A DNA stretch of 64,000 bases from Paramacrobiotus metropolitanus (lineage: Eukaryota; Tardigrada; Eutardigrada; Parachela; Macrobiotidae): assembly GCF_019649055.1 (NCBI RefSeq), contig NW_026570249.1, forward strand, positions 248,001 through 312,000. The letters run 5' to 3'. Below the pieces are notes generated by a model that had not been told where the DNA came from, made no database searches, and saw only the letters and a list, made by a program, of their open reading frames with translations. The stretch's first letter is position 1. Every line of letters starts with the position of its first letter. Below, in pieces: positions 1-10,900 of the stretch. Both the position numbers and the translations under genes were made by a program.

Positions 1-729
1 CCTCTGCACTAATGTTACCACTTGATAAATACTGGCAGTTGTGCACTAATGTTAGCACTTGCTAAATGTGGTCTACTCTGCACTATGCTCTACATGACCT
101 TTGTTACTAGTTTCGAAAATTTTAATCTGTTACTTGATGTATGATTTAGTAACAATGCTCTAAACCGTACTTTAATAAAAGCGGTACATTTGAGCTTTCG
201 TTCTTTTTTCAAAATCCCGTCTCCGGCACATTTAAAATTCCGAAAACAAGAATACATTCTGAAAGAACTTTCGGCTCCTGCTTTTTTCTCTCCATTGGCA
301 TGATTGAATTGACTAGCGGTGACATCTTCAAAATCAGCTTTCCAAGACAGAAATTCGTCAAACGTTTGAAATGCCTTCTCTTTCACGCTGAATTCAATCC
401 GATTATGAAAAACAGATAAATGTGAAATCAAAGACTCAAGATAATAAAAGGCAAATTGGCAGTCCGGCTCTTGACATTTTCCCGCTACGACACAAATACA
501 GTATTTCAGTTTTCACAAGTTTATCTCGCAGTCTTATTTTTAACCCACCAATTGTTGGAACCGCAAATTCTGGATGGTACTTTTTTACGTGACGGTTTAA
601 GTTTGACTTCGTCGAAAAGGATTTGTCTCCAACACAATGATCACAGCGCAGATCTGTAGACGACATATTTAAGATAAGCCGACAATATTTAACCAAAAAA
701 TACCGCTGGCCCAATGGATAACATTGCAA
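1..729 (-). pseudogene. Fragment of a zinc-finger, MULE-like transposase-type gene
   Basis: Two minus-strand reading frames follow each other. The upstream one (729-436) carries a C2H2-like finger, CDHC followed by STKSNLNRH and a second His (KKYH). The downstream one (about 431-90) holds FDEFLSWK, a spaced aromatic/Cys patch and a basic KERKLKC stretch. This order, a single finger followed by an 'F..F..WK' block, resembles the N-terminal part of animal proteins linked to MULE-type transposases; that assignment is from memory of the family and is tentative. No catalytic domain is visible and the gene runs off the left edge. The two frames are joined by no clear splice pair, so it looks decayed or is a partial gene with an unresolved intron. 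An ordinary zinc-finger gene is the alternative. Confidence 0.38.
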
Positions 730-1111
730 AATGATTTTGAATTTCTAGAAAGATTCGAGCATGTCTCACTATTTAAGACTAGGGTAATTCTTTCAAAGAT
801 TGCAATAAGAAAGTGTAAGAAATTTGATTACTGAATCTCATGGCATCATTATTTACCAATGCAGTTATCAACCGCATGTGCATTTTTTTTGTGCCGCATG
901 TTCATTTTATTGCAGTGTGCTTCGTACGCTCAGAAGCGCTATTACAGTTCCGAATTCCAACTTCCAGTGGATTTCGGGAGAGTTAGAGAGTGGATGGATG
1001 TGCAAAACGCTGCCACCGAGCAATACGTAGAGTCCATAAAATGAACTGAATTACACGAATATCACACATCCCAACCCTCCAGCAGGATCGGATCAGAGCA
1101 CAGACTCACGT
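730..1111. other. Unassigned spacer with one weak possible exon
   Basis: No recognisable gene. A plus-strand stretch at about 922-1044 follows a possible CAG acceptor and reads KRYYSSEFQLPVDFGRVREW... to a TGA stop at 1042-1044. It could be a terminal exon of an unseen gene, but no partner exon or similarity supports it. Confidence 0.3.
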
Positions 1112-1604
1112 GCACACACGGTAGGTTTTCCGGTAACCATAACAGTAGCCTACCGTCATAGTTTTCATCACCGTTAGAAGTTTGTGTGTTCGCTAAGCAC
1201 AACGATAACGCTCGATACACAGTTCGGCTCGGGCTCGGTCCGGTCTCACTAAATAAAAAATTGTGAAGTGAATTTGCAAGAGCGTGACCAACCGCTTGTG
1301 GGGAGGCAGTTTGAGTACACAGACGACTTCTGGTGTTTTAGTCCCCCACAAAATAAATTGTTTCTGGATGTTATTTCTCTTTTATGCTTGCTCAAAATAT
1401 TTATTAAATAGAGCGATGTTTTAAGTGCTTATCTGTTTTGACAAAACGGTAATCCACTAATTCCACGGCTCACAAGATTCTACCGGAGATGCCCAACGAT
1501 ACCAACGCTTTCTATCGTTATCTACGGTACGGTACAGGCAGAAAAACGGTAAATTTGTGGTGAGTCATACCGATACCGTCACCGGAAAACCTACCGTATG
1601 TGCC
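1112..1604. mobile_element. Inverted-repeat element (MITE candidate)
   Basis: Arms of about 26 bp at 1112-1137 and 1579-1604 are inverted copies of each other with two mismatches; the core is CGGTAGGTTTTCCGGT. The interior of about 440 bp has no coding capacity that I recognise. The TSD is not clear because the flanking GCACA sequence is shared inside both arms. Superfamily unknown. Confidence 0.5.
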
Positions 1605-2063
1605 CCGAACAGAGACTTTTATCACACGTTTTTTCCTTGTTTGCAGAGGATGGTTTTCTGTAAATTTTCATGTATCTGTCCAGTTAACAAACAGTACAGT
1701 TTGCGAACGCGCGCTGTTTAAGAAGTGCCGAAATAAGCACTAGTTTCTATGGGCCTACGACAACTTCCCGTCGCACCTGAGTCGCACGGCTCCCAACCGC
1801 CACTAGGCGCCATCCTGGCGAGAATCATCAATAAGTCTTCGTCAAGAGCATAAAATTTGTCTGAAGCCACGAAGAGCGTACGTCACGCTTTTCCAATTCC
1901 ACAATCCCAATACCATTTCCCAGTGGTATTGGCGCTCGCGCTCGTGCAATGATGTGGTTCGCAAACCACCGCTAGTTTATGTATGTATTGCTGTAAAGCG
2001 CGTGTTGGTAAAATTCATTAAAATGTGACATCCTATATTTTTATGTATTATGTAGACTGTACA

Positions 2064-2338
2064 TACAAGCCCGTTTTCAAACCTGTAGACCGCTGTAAGC
2101 GGGATATTTGAAAAACGTGGGCTTGAGCCATTCAAGGTGCTTCGGCACGTCACGGCGTTTTGGTCATTAACGCCACTGCGGTGTGAGGGGTGTGTGAGAG
2201 AGAGTGAGAGACAAGTATGAGACTGAGTGCTCTACGCCAATGCATCCAGTGTAGAACAGATAAAATCTAGCCTTTAACTGTGCGCTTATTCACTGCGTCG
2301 GGCTTACAGCGGTCTACAGGTTTGAAAACGGGCTTGTA
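2064..2338. mobile_element. Tc1/mariner-like MITE with TA target duplication
   Basis: Perfect terminal inverted repeats of 35 bp occupy 2066-2100 and 2302-2336 (outer end CAAGCCCGTTTTC). Both outer ends are flanked by TA (2064-2065 and 2337-2338), the target duplication expected for Tc1/mariner-type transposition. The 271-bp element has no ORF, so it is non-autonomous. The identical arms suggest recent activity or gene conversion. Confidence 0.8.
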
Positions 2339-3210
2339 CAAAGTACTTCTATAAATCTGACGTACGATTGTACAGTCACTGCCGTGTAAATTGAAAATTA
2401 TTATTATGAATATGGTCACTCAATCTGAATCGTGAAACGTTTTAATCAAATACATTTTGTATCTTACTCGTTATTCGATTTCGTCATCCGCTGTAGTGTG
2501 TACAGTGTGACCCTGTCAACTGTTCCTGTTTTCATTTTAAAATTTCAGAAGGTGTGCAATACTAAAATTTAATACTACAGTATAGTATATAGATATACGA
2601 ATAATCACAAGAAGTTTAATGGCTCTTCTACCTTTACATTTCAATATTTAAAGTACAAAAAGTTAAAAATACATATCTGTAAGACGGACACTGGGCACAG
2701 AATAAAGCAGCGAAATCCTCCGTTCGTTGCATGTGTCGCATCAGAATAAATACAAAGTAATAACCAATTGAACTTTACTTAGTGTTAATACTTAATAGTG
2801 TGAGACTGTGTGAGCAAGAGTTTCATTTACCAGTTAAGATCCAGTACAATAATAGAAATGCTTTCTACGAGAACTGTTGACAAAGAATCGTGGATCGACG
2901 ATCAAATATTAATATCTACCAAGAACACCTTTGCAATTAAATCGCGTTGCGCAAATTACAAAACTGTGAATACTTATGTACCAGCTTACGGATACCGGAA
3001 CAAAGAAGTCGCGCCACTAACGGTTGTACATACCGAGTAAAAACTACGAAGCATATTTGCGTTGCTAATTTGTACTTACTTGATTTACGAGCACGATAAA
3101 ACGGACGGATTTCGTTGATCAAATTTTTTTGTCAGTTTAATTTCGTGCGCAAAAGTTCGGCATATTTGATTCCAGTTTTTTGCGCAGCGTGGTGTGATAA
3201 CTACACAGCC
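2339..3210. promoter_or_regulatory. Upstream region of the mucin-like gene
   Basis: AT-rich sequence between the MITE and the mucin-like start codon. It probably holds the promoter and 5' UTR of that gene. I see no convincing TATA box or conserved site. Short plus-strand ORFs here have no recognisable similarity. Confidence 0.3.
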
Positions 3211-4326
3211 ATGGATCTTTTACGTTTTACGTTCTTGACCTTTTCAGTTTTTAGCTTGTCGGTGGTAAATTGTCAGATGTCTGATCTGAGTGATCTGGAT
3301 CCCTTTGATGGTGACTTTAACAATGATTTGAACGATGACGCCATTACCACCGACGCCACCACAACTACAGAGGTAAGCGCAACATCAGCGACGTCTATCA
3401 TGACCACTACCGATGCGCCCGTATCAGTTGTGACCTGCGCCGATGATACACCGTCTAACATGCCGCAACCGTTCCAGCAGTCGTCCAACGGTTCTGTTAT
3501 GCCGGAAACGGTGACCCCAACCACCGGAGGCGGCGGTGGAGCGACGCCTTTCCAATCAGAAGGAGTGGTGACCTCATCGACCGGCATGCCGGGTCAGAGC
3601 GGGACCACAGCATCTCGAGGGACGCCACCGACACCGGCAACACCAGAGCCGACCGGGACGTCCGAGGAGACCTCCACCAACGCGTCCGAGTCCACGCAGG
3701 GGACCACAGAAGGTACCACGTCGATGCCGGTGGAAACCACGGTAACGTCTACCACCATGGTCACCGCCACGAGTGCCTCGTCCACGCCGGCAAACACCGC
3801 TGAGACCACTACGGTGACCTCTGCCACCGGTCAAACTGTCACCACTGCCACGCCACCTATGCCCACCACAGCAATGCCGCCGATGCCCACTACAATGCCT
3901 TCCGCAGCGCCTCAATGCCGGGTTGAATGTGAGAAAGTCGAGGTGACACCGAAGGAACCCGAGAACACTCAGAACATGCAGCAGCCGGCGCCGGTTGTGA
4001 CCGAGGAGACCAATGAACCGGACACGTTTGTGATCGATCACACCGATCCGGATCTGTATGACGGACCCTACCCGGCCTTCTTCCCACCGTTTCCTTTCGG
4101 ACCATTCCGGCGACCGTTTGGACCCTTTGGTTACGGGCCCTTTGGTTATGGACCGTTCTTCGGTCCGCGGCCATTCCGCTTTGGACCCTTCGGTTTCCGG
4201 CGTGGACCGTTCTTCGGTTTCGGCCCGCGAGGACGTTTCCGGGACGAATCCGTCGATACTAACTCGCAGATGCCGGCATCTGCGGATAACCAGGGAATGT
4301 ATAAATGTAAGATGGTTTGTAAATGA
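3211..4326 (+). CDS. Secreted mucin-like protein with Gly-Pro-Phe repeats
   Basis: An intronless 371-residue protein from ATG 3211. This start gives a clean signal peptide (hydrophobic FTFLTFSVFSLSVV ending near NCQ); the frame is open further upstream to 3115 but that extension would bury the signal. An acidic stretch follows (SDLSDLDPFDGDFNND). Next comes a Thr/Ser/Pro-rich region, roughly residues 40-230, a likely O-glycosylated mucin domain. A CRVECEKVEV segment precedes an aromatic repeat built on F-G-P-F/Y (GPFGYGPFGYGPFF and variants) with Arg. The C-terminus is CKMVCK, so paired cysteines flank the GPF block. An extracellular matrix, cuticle or secretion role is inferred from composition only; I recognise no family. 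A poly(A) signal lies 91 bp after the stop. Confidence 0.8.
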   Translation: MDLLRFTFLTFSVFSLSVVNCQMSDLSDLDPFDGDFNNDLNDDAITTDATTTTEVSATSATSIMTTTDAPVSVVTCADDTPSNMPQPFQQSSNGSVMPETVTPTTGGGGGATPFQSEGVVTSSTGMPGQSGTTASRGTPPTPATPEPTGTSEETSTNASESTQGTTEGTTSMPVETTVTSTTMVTATSASSTPANTAETTTVTSATGQTVTTATPPMPTTAMPPMPTTMPSAAPQCRVECEKVEVTPKEPENTQNMQQPAPVVTEETNEPDTFVIDHTDPDLYDGPYPAFFPPFPFGPFRRPFGPFGYGPFGYGPFFGPRPFRFGPFGFRRGPFFGFGPRGRFRDESVDTNSQMPASADNQGMYKCKMVCK

Positions 4327-4416
4327 GTCAACAGAATCTGCAACATGCTTTTTGGTTGTTTTTTTGTTAATGCTGTGATGATGACACTGTACCAATTAAT
4401 GCTTTATTAGCCTGCT

Positions 4417-4422
4417 AATAAA
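4417..4422 (+). terminator. Poly(A) signal AATAAA of the mucin-like gene
   Basis: A canonical AATAAA 91 bp downstream of the mucin-like stop codon, in the 3' UTR position expected for a eukaryotic gene. Confidence 0.6.
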
Positions 4423-4918
4423 TATGGATCGTTTAACACGGTTGTTGCACTGCGGTATGGAAACGCACATTTGTTGCTCGCTCACTGCTATGAAACAAAA
4501 AAATACTTCTATGTCAAATCTGTTCTTGTTTTTACCATAAATTCATAATTCTGTCAATATCATGCGAGAATAAATTTTTTAGGATATTAATTTGAGTAGC
4601 TTATGCACCAATCAAACCATGCGCACTGCCGAATTCGCCGCACATACAAAAAATCACAAAATTAAGCCACTACTGTAGAAACCGGTACAACGTCCATCAC
4701 AACCCTACTACTAAACAAAACACCTGCTCACAGACATTCCTAAACCAAAACACCACCATTCTAGAAACGGGTACCGATTGTGCCAAACCTGGACCTAACC
4801 ACCAAAATAATAATAATATTCAAAAATAAAATAGTGCATTCTGTAAAAAAAGCAAAAAGCGGCAATTAGGAAAGCTCTTGTCTGATATAAAAACACTGAA
4901 GCAGATGCAGGTTGTCCC
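4423..4918. other. Convergent intergenic region
   Basis: About 500 bp between the mucin-like gene (plus) and the COBL stop (minus). It should contain the COBL 3' UTR. I could not pick a convincing minus-strand poly(A) signal here. Confidence 0.4.
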
Positions 4919-7900
4919 TCATCGAATCTTTGGAACCCAACTCTTCTGCGTCGATGCAGGCACCTAACAGAAAACAACACGTCAAACAAAAAATAACGTT
5001 ATTTGGATTTTTTTAAAAATAACCTGACCATCTATTACGCTGGCCAATCCATCTCTCACATAAAAAGGATAAAATACTCAAAAACGGTGCAAAAAATAAT
5101 ACTAACGTAAGCAAGATGTTACTCAGATGTTACTCTGAGTGTGTTATGTTACTCAGATGTACTCACCTTTCCGGTTATGGAAAAAGTTCACTTTTATTTT
5201 GAGAAAATTTTTGCGTACTTTAGCTATGCAGCTGATATGCAAAATGTTGCATACTGCAAACGCCAAATATTAGAAAAACCAGAATCGACATACCTTTCGT
5301 AAAGAATTCACAGAAAAATTCTTAATTTCATCCATCAACTCCGACTTCATGTCCTGCTGCGACTTGGCAGCTGAAATATTCTCACTGCTTTTCTTGATAG
5401 GCATCGAAACACTTCGCGTCATTTCCGGCAACTTTGGCGGAAGCGGAGGCGCCGGTGGCGGCAAGGGTACTTTATTTTCATCGCGAACGACCACCGGGTC
5501 CTTCCTCAACGTCCCAGCACGGCTCGGACTAACGTTCACATGATGGTACGGTGTGGGTGTTCCACTTTTCCAGCTGCGCACAATACTGTCAATCGGATCC
5601 TCTTTATATTCCGTATTCAGTGTACTGGTGCTCCCGATGGTCGACTGTTCGGGGGTATTGACCGCCCGCAACGGGCCGGTATTCTTCCGCGGTGCACCGC
5701 CTTCGTGATAACTGAAGCGGTTGCTTTTGACCGTCGGCTCTTCGACAGGCGGTGTTTCCACTGAATCCTCCACGGCCCGGCTACGGACGCCGCTGGTCAG
5801 TGTATCTGTCTTCCAATCGCGCTGATTCGTCGCACCGTGGTAGGATAAGCGGTTGGCGGTGTTCTGTGCCGGGGGGCGGACTGCCGGTTGCACCGGGGTG
5901 GGTTTGACGGAAGCCACAACGGACGGCATGCCGGCAAATTGCTGGGAGGTCCGGCGGTTTACCGGGATGTTAGCGAAATTACGGGAATATTCTACAGAGG
6001 ACGAAGGGGAGTGTTTGTTCTCTCTCGCCTCCGATTCGGATGCAGACGGAGCGCGAGTGGTGGAGAAGGAGAATGTGGGATTCATATCCGATTGCGTCGG
6101 TTGGGTGCCCGTTGAGATGTTGATGCGGGTTGTCATCGTGTGGCCATCTTGCGAGGATTGAGCGGCATCGAAGCTGCGATTGGGAGACTCAAACCTAAGA
6201 AATCAGATTGATAATATAACATTAAATTTACATGAGAAAATATAATAATATAAAATTTGCTGGTTAATAAAAGTGGGATAATAGAATGTGATTAATAAAT
6301 CTTGTGAATTAAGTAAAGATTAAATTAATGTATTCTATCGCAAGTAAACGATTTAAATCCTGAATACAGGCTACTACTGTAGTTCCTTTAGGTGTTTAAA
6401 GTTGACACGGCATTCTGTTGCTGAACATATTCTGCATTTATTTGGTTTACTGACCTTCTCGATGTGTCTGTCACCCAGCTATCTCGCAGTCGGGACCGGC
6501 TCTCCCGAATCTCATCCCCAGCACCGCGACCTTTTCGTTCCATATCATCCGCCATAACCGATGAATATACCGGGGTATGGGGATTCTTTCGCGGTAACGC
6601 GACAATCTCAGAATAAGGCACGCCGCCCACCGTTTTCGGCATGGGAAGCGCGGGGTTAGGCACCACCGATCGATGAACGGGACGCGTCGGGCTGGGTGGG
6701 CGTTTAAATTTGCTGTCTTTAGTGGTCTTCTCATCTTGCTCCAGTAACTGCTGAGTCAAAACAATCTGACGCTGCATATGCTCCTGCAGAAGACGCTGTT
6801 TATCAGCGATGAGAACCAAGTTCTCTGGGGTGATGGTGCCGCCCAACTGGATAGTAGCCATTTGGGTGTTGATGTCGCTGATCCACTGCTGGACGGTTCT
6901 CATCTCTCTCATCAGCTCTTCCCGAGACAAGGCCCGAGAGATGTCGGATTCCACATTCTTAGGTTCCGATTTTATATAACTCGCACTGGGTAGCACTTCC
7001 GATCTTGTCAAGTTGGAGACAAGTGGTGGAGCACTAAAAACAATGAACACTGTTAGCTCCAAATATGCGCAAACCATTAAACTGAAAATGCACTTTCATT
7101 CTATAAAATGCCAAAATCAAGCATCAAGTTACCAGTATTTATTACATACTGCTAACTCTATAACATTCTCAAAAATTAAAAGTTCGATTCAAAAGATTTG
7201 CATGTATGAATTATAAAATCAAAGCCAGTACTTATAACTTGAATCATTTTAATTTGCGTCTATTAGCGCAGCCTTTCATAATTGGATTTTAATAATTTAC
7301 GCGATAAATTATATAATAAGGCCAGTAAACGACTATTAAAAGTATACAGTATTAACTAATCAATTACCTGTTAGCTTGACCCAAAGATGGCATAGTACTG
7401 AATCGTCCAAAATCCACAGTCTTTCTGTTCAGTAAATCATCACGTTTCAAGAGCACCGCAGCCGATGATTCGGAAGACGCTGTGCTGGGCAAATCCACTG
7501 CCGACTCATACGGTGTTTGAGACTGCTGCGCAATGATCTCCTTGTACCTATTCGGCTGCTGATCTTTGAAGGAGGAAATACTGACATGTGCCGGAGACCG
7601 CGGCGGGAAGACCATAACCGGTTTAGAAGACGGCACCGGCGGCGGGGTGCTTTCCGGCAACGTCGGCGCATTGCTGACGACCGATGATACCGAAGGCGAC
7701 GGGGAGGGTGGTTCACTTAGCCGGTCACCTACCGGTATGGGTGTCGGAGCCAAATGCAGTGGCGTCGGCTTGGGAGTGACTGACTTGGGCGGGGAATCCG
7801 TCCGCACAGCGTCCACTGTGATTTCCGGCTTCGGAGACGGGGACGGAATATTGGTGGGTGTTGCTGCGGTTGATATTATTAACGGGGGAGAGAGGGGTTT

Positions 7901-10900
7901 GGGGCTGGAAGGTTTCGAAGTGTCCGGCGAGGGCGTCTTGGACACCGGCGAAGATGGAACTGAATCAGGTTTGGGTGTCGAAGGCGGCACGTCTACCACC
8001 AGTTTCGGGGAGGTTGGAGGTGTTTCAGTTTTATATACAGATGGCTTCGGAGAATGAATGACTTCCGTATCCAGATTATCGGGAACTCGTTCTTTTAGAG
8101 ACGCCCGTTGGGAATGGATTCCCGAGTCTGGTGTCGAGTTACCGGAAATAAGCCGCCGCATCGGTGACGCCGCCTGCACCACCACCGTCTCTGGTTCGTC
8201 CTTCTCCGGCTCCAGACTGGACGTGTCATCGTTCTTGGGAGAATGTACGGGAAGCGACATGGTATCGCGATCCACCTCCACCATTGTGGTGGTGGTCTCC
8301 CCGGCCCAATTCGATCCCGACTCTTCCGACGAAGTGGATGCGGCATAGGAACGTCGCAGTTCCGCCAACGAATTACTGCGGAATTTCCCGTCCATGCCCT
8401 CCCAGTTTCCAAGGTGACTGGCGTGGGGACTGTGGGATTCCGCGTCGCGTTCCGCTTCGGCCACCGCAATCTGGTGAATCTCATTGTGGATATCCATCGA
8501 GCCGTCCACGGAGCTCTCATCGAAATCGTGCCCGTTGTCGCGGCCGTGCTCGAAGGAGAAACTCGTGGTGCTCAGGTCATCGCCCAATGATTGCCCATCC
8601 GACACTGCAACGAGGCATTGCAATGATCAGCATTGTACTAGCAGCGCACAACGTCATTAATTGAAAAATCGTACATTTGTTTTCCGCGGTAACAACCGCC
8701 GTTGACACGGCATCACTGACTGTTTTGTGACTGCTATCGGACGAACGCCGACTATCCACGCCGACAGCGTCAGCTTTTATCGACGCACTGGTTGCAGCAT
8801 CCATCGGCGGCAGCGCCGGCGCCGGCACGCTGTGCACACTGGCCTGACTGGTCGAACGGCTCCGGCCTGCACACAAACACCGTCTTTTATGCATTGGCGC
8901 TGTGTTGATTTAATCGCACACCATTCACCACAATCTCGTATAACATAATCCCCCAGTGGAATATTGTGCAATCGTAACCCGTACCCGACATAATCAAGGA
9001 CTGTACAAACTATACCATGACGTACCTTGGTCAATAACAACGGCGCTATCCTTCGCCGTAACGCTTTCCTTCGGTGGCTCGTCATGAGGCGGGGGCGGCG
9101 GCGCGGGCGCCTTCTTTTTCGAAATTTGGGTACCGACTTTGACCACCGTCTCGCTGGCGCTCTTTAGTCCGGAGTCCGGCGTGGACGTCGAGCTGCGGGC
9201 GGACACCGGCATTTTGGCGATGATGATGCTCTTATCCGGTAGATCGTCGGCGATCTGTACCGGAGGGGAAATCATGTGATCGTCGCGTTCCGGCGAATTG
9301 CTGAGAACGAGCGATTCATCGTAGCCGCTGGATTCCGAGTGGTGCCGCGTACGGACAGGGATTTCGGTGGTCAGCGGAACGGGTCCGGGAGGGGGCGGTG
9401 CGGGAGCGTGGCGTTTACTGCTGCGGGTAGGTTTTGATGGTTCCCGCACTACCGGTGGAGCTATCTCCGCAAGGGTTGATATGGATTTACTGATGTGTTT
9501 ACTGGATTTTAAGGGGTTGCCGGATGGCGGGACATTGGCAGCGGTCAACTGACTGGTTACCTGAAAAATACTGGGTTTTTATCAAGCGCTTTTGAAAAGT
9601 GGGGCACAAACTGCTAAGAACGTAAAAAAATAAACAAATTTTACACGCTACAGGACACGCTATTCTATACCACTGTCAGTTTTGCAAAATCAGAAAATTT
9701 CGTAGTTCAATGGCTGGCAAATCTTCTAGAAATTCGACTAAATCTGCCAGTGGCAATATCAAATCTGCCAAGTATGGAGCTGTCGTTCTCGCCGAAATAC
9801 AAACATACAAAAACCTTTCATATTTTCGACCATTATTTCACAACATTTTGTACACTTACCGCTCCTTGACGGCAGGATTATTGACTAGAAGGCTTTCACA
9901 ACGTGTAACGCACTCGAAAATATTTAAAGAATTAGTCTGGGATTAAAGGGAGTATAATTTACGCTGCCAACGAAAGGGGTAATCGGATCAGTGTCAGCTC
10001 ATTTTCAGCGTCCGTTATACATTCTCAAGTGGAGGTGTTCAAGGTCAGCTCGAGTAGACACAGACATATGGAAATGAGCTTCAGTTATTTTTTGAGAGAC
10101 TGGAGATTGTATAAACACTTAAAGGGAGAATCGATCAAGTGGATCAGATCACCCCTCGGTAGACAAATGTTATTCTAAACTTTGTCAATCAGTTAACACC
10201 AATAAACGATTTAATTGTTCCCAATGAAGCGATGACCAATTGAAATTCAATTACTAATACTACACGCATCGTAACGCTCATTAGATTTGGAGCATGTTAC
10301 CGCAAAAATTTTATGTCCCAAAGCGGATACGATAGACCATGCAAGCGTGAACTTACCACGCGTTTCTTGCGGCATAATCGGAATAAATCAAATCCGCGCT
10401 TTTTCTCCTGCTTTTCTGGCACTTCCATATCGATGCCGGAGTTTGGTGTAAAGCGTTTGCTATGCCGGGCAATCGTATCTGCACAAGCAAATCCAATAAT
10501 TTAATACTTTAAACATCAAACTCAAATATTCCATCGATAATATTATTATGAATCTTTATGTAACAGAATTAACCAGAAAATTTAATAGATTGCAGAAATC
10601 CCATTCAAATTAGCTTCGCATTAGAAGCAATCCAATGACTGTGACAGCAATGTCCAGTAGATAAACTTCACATCCGCTAAACTCGTCAACGTGACATTGA
10701 AAACTCGCGCAAAATGCACGACAATTAAAAAACGGCATTGCGTAAAAATACGTAACACTGCAACTGGTTACAGTATAAAACACAAAGCCCGATCAGCAAT
10801 GGCGAGAATGTTGTCTTACCTTGAAAGGACGGGACCAGATTTATCTCATTGATCCGATCCTCAGCTAGCTGCCGGTACATATCCAGCGGCTGTTGGGGAT

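Noticed and set aside
700-772. tRNA-like sequence (GGCCCAATGGATAA ... ATTCGAG)
   Set aside because: Resembles the D-arm and T-arm boxes of an arginine tRNA, but the anticodon and acceptor stems do not pair; at best a decayed tRNA-derived fragment.
3574-4395. 273-codon minus-strand ORF opposite the mucin-like gene
   Set aside because: Antisense shadow of a repetitive Thr/Pro coding sequence; composition (Arg, Gly, His, Cys) mirrors the real gene and there is no start context or family match.
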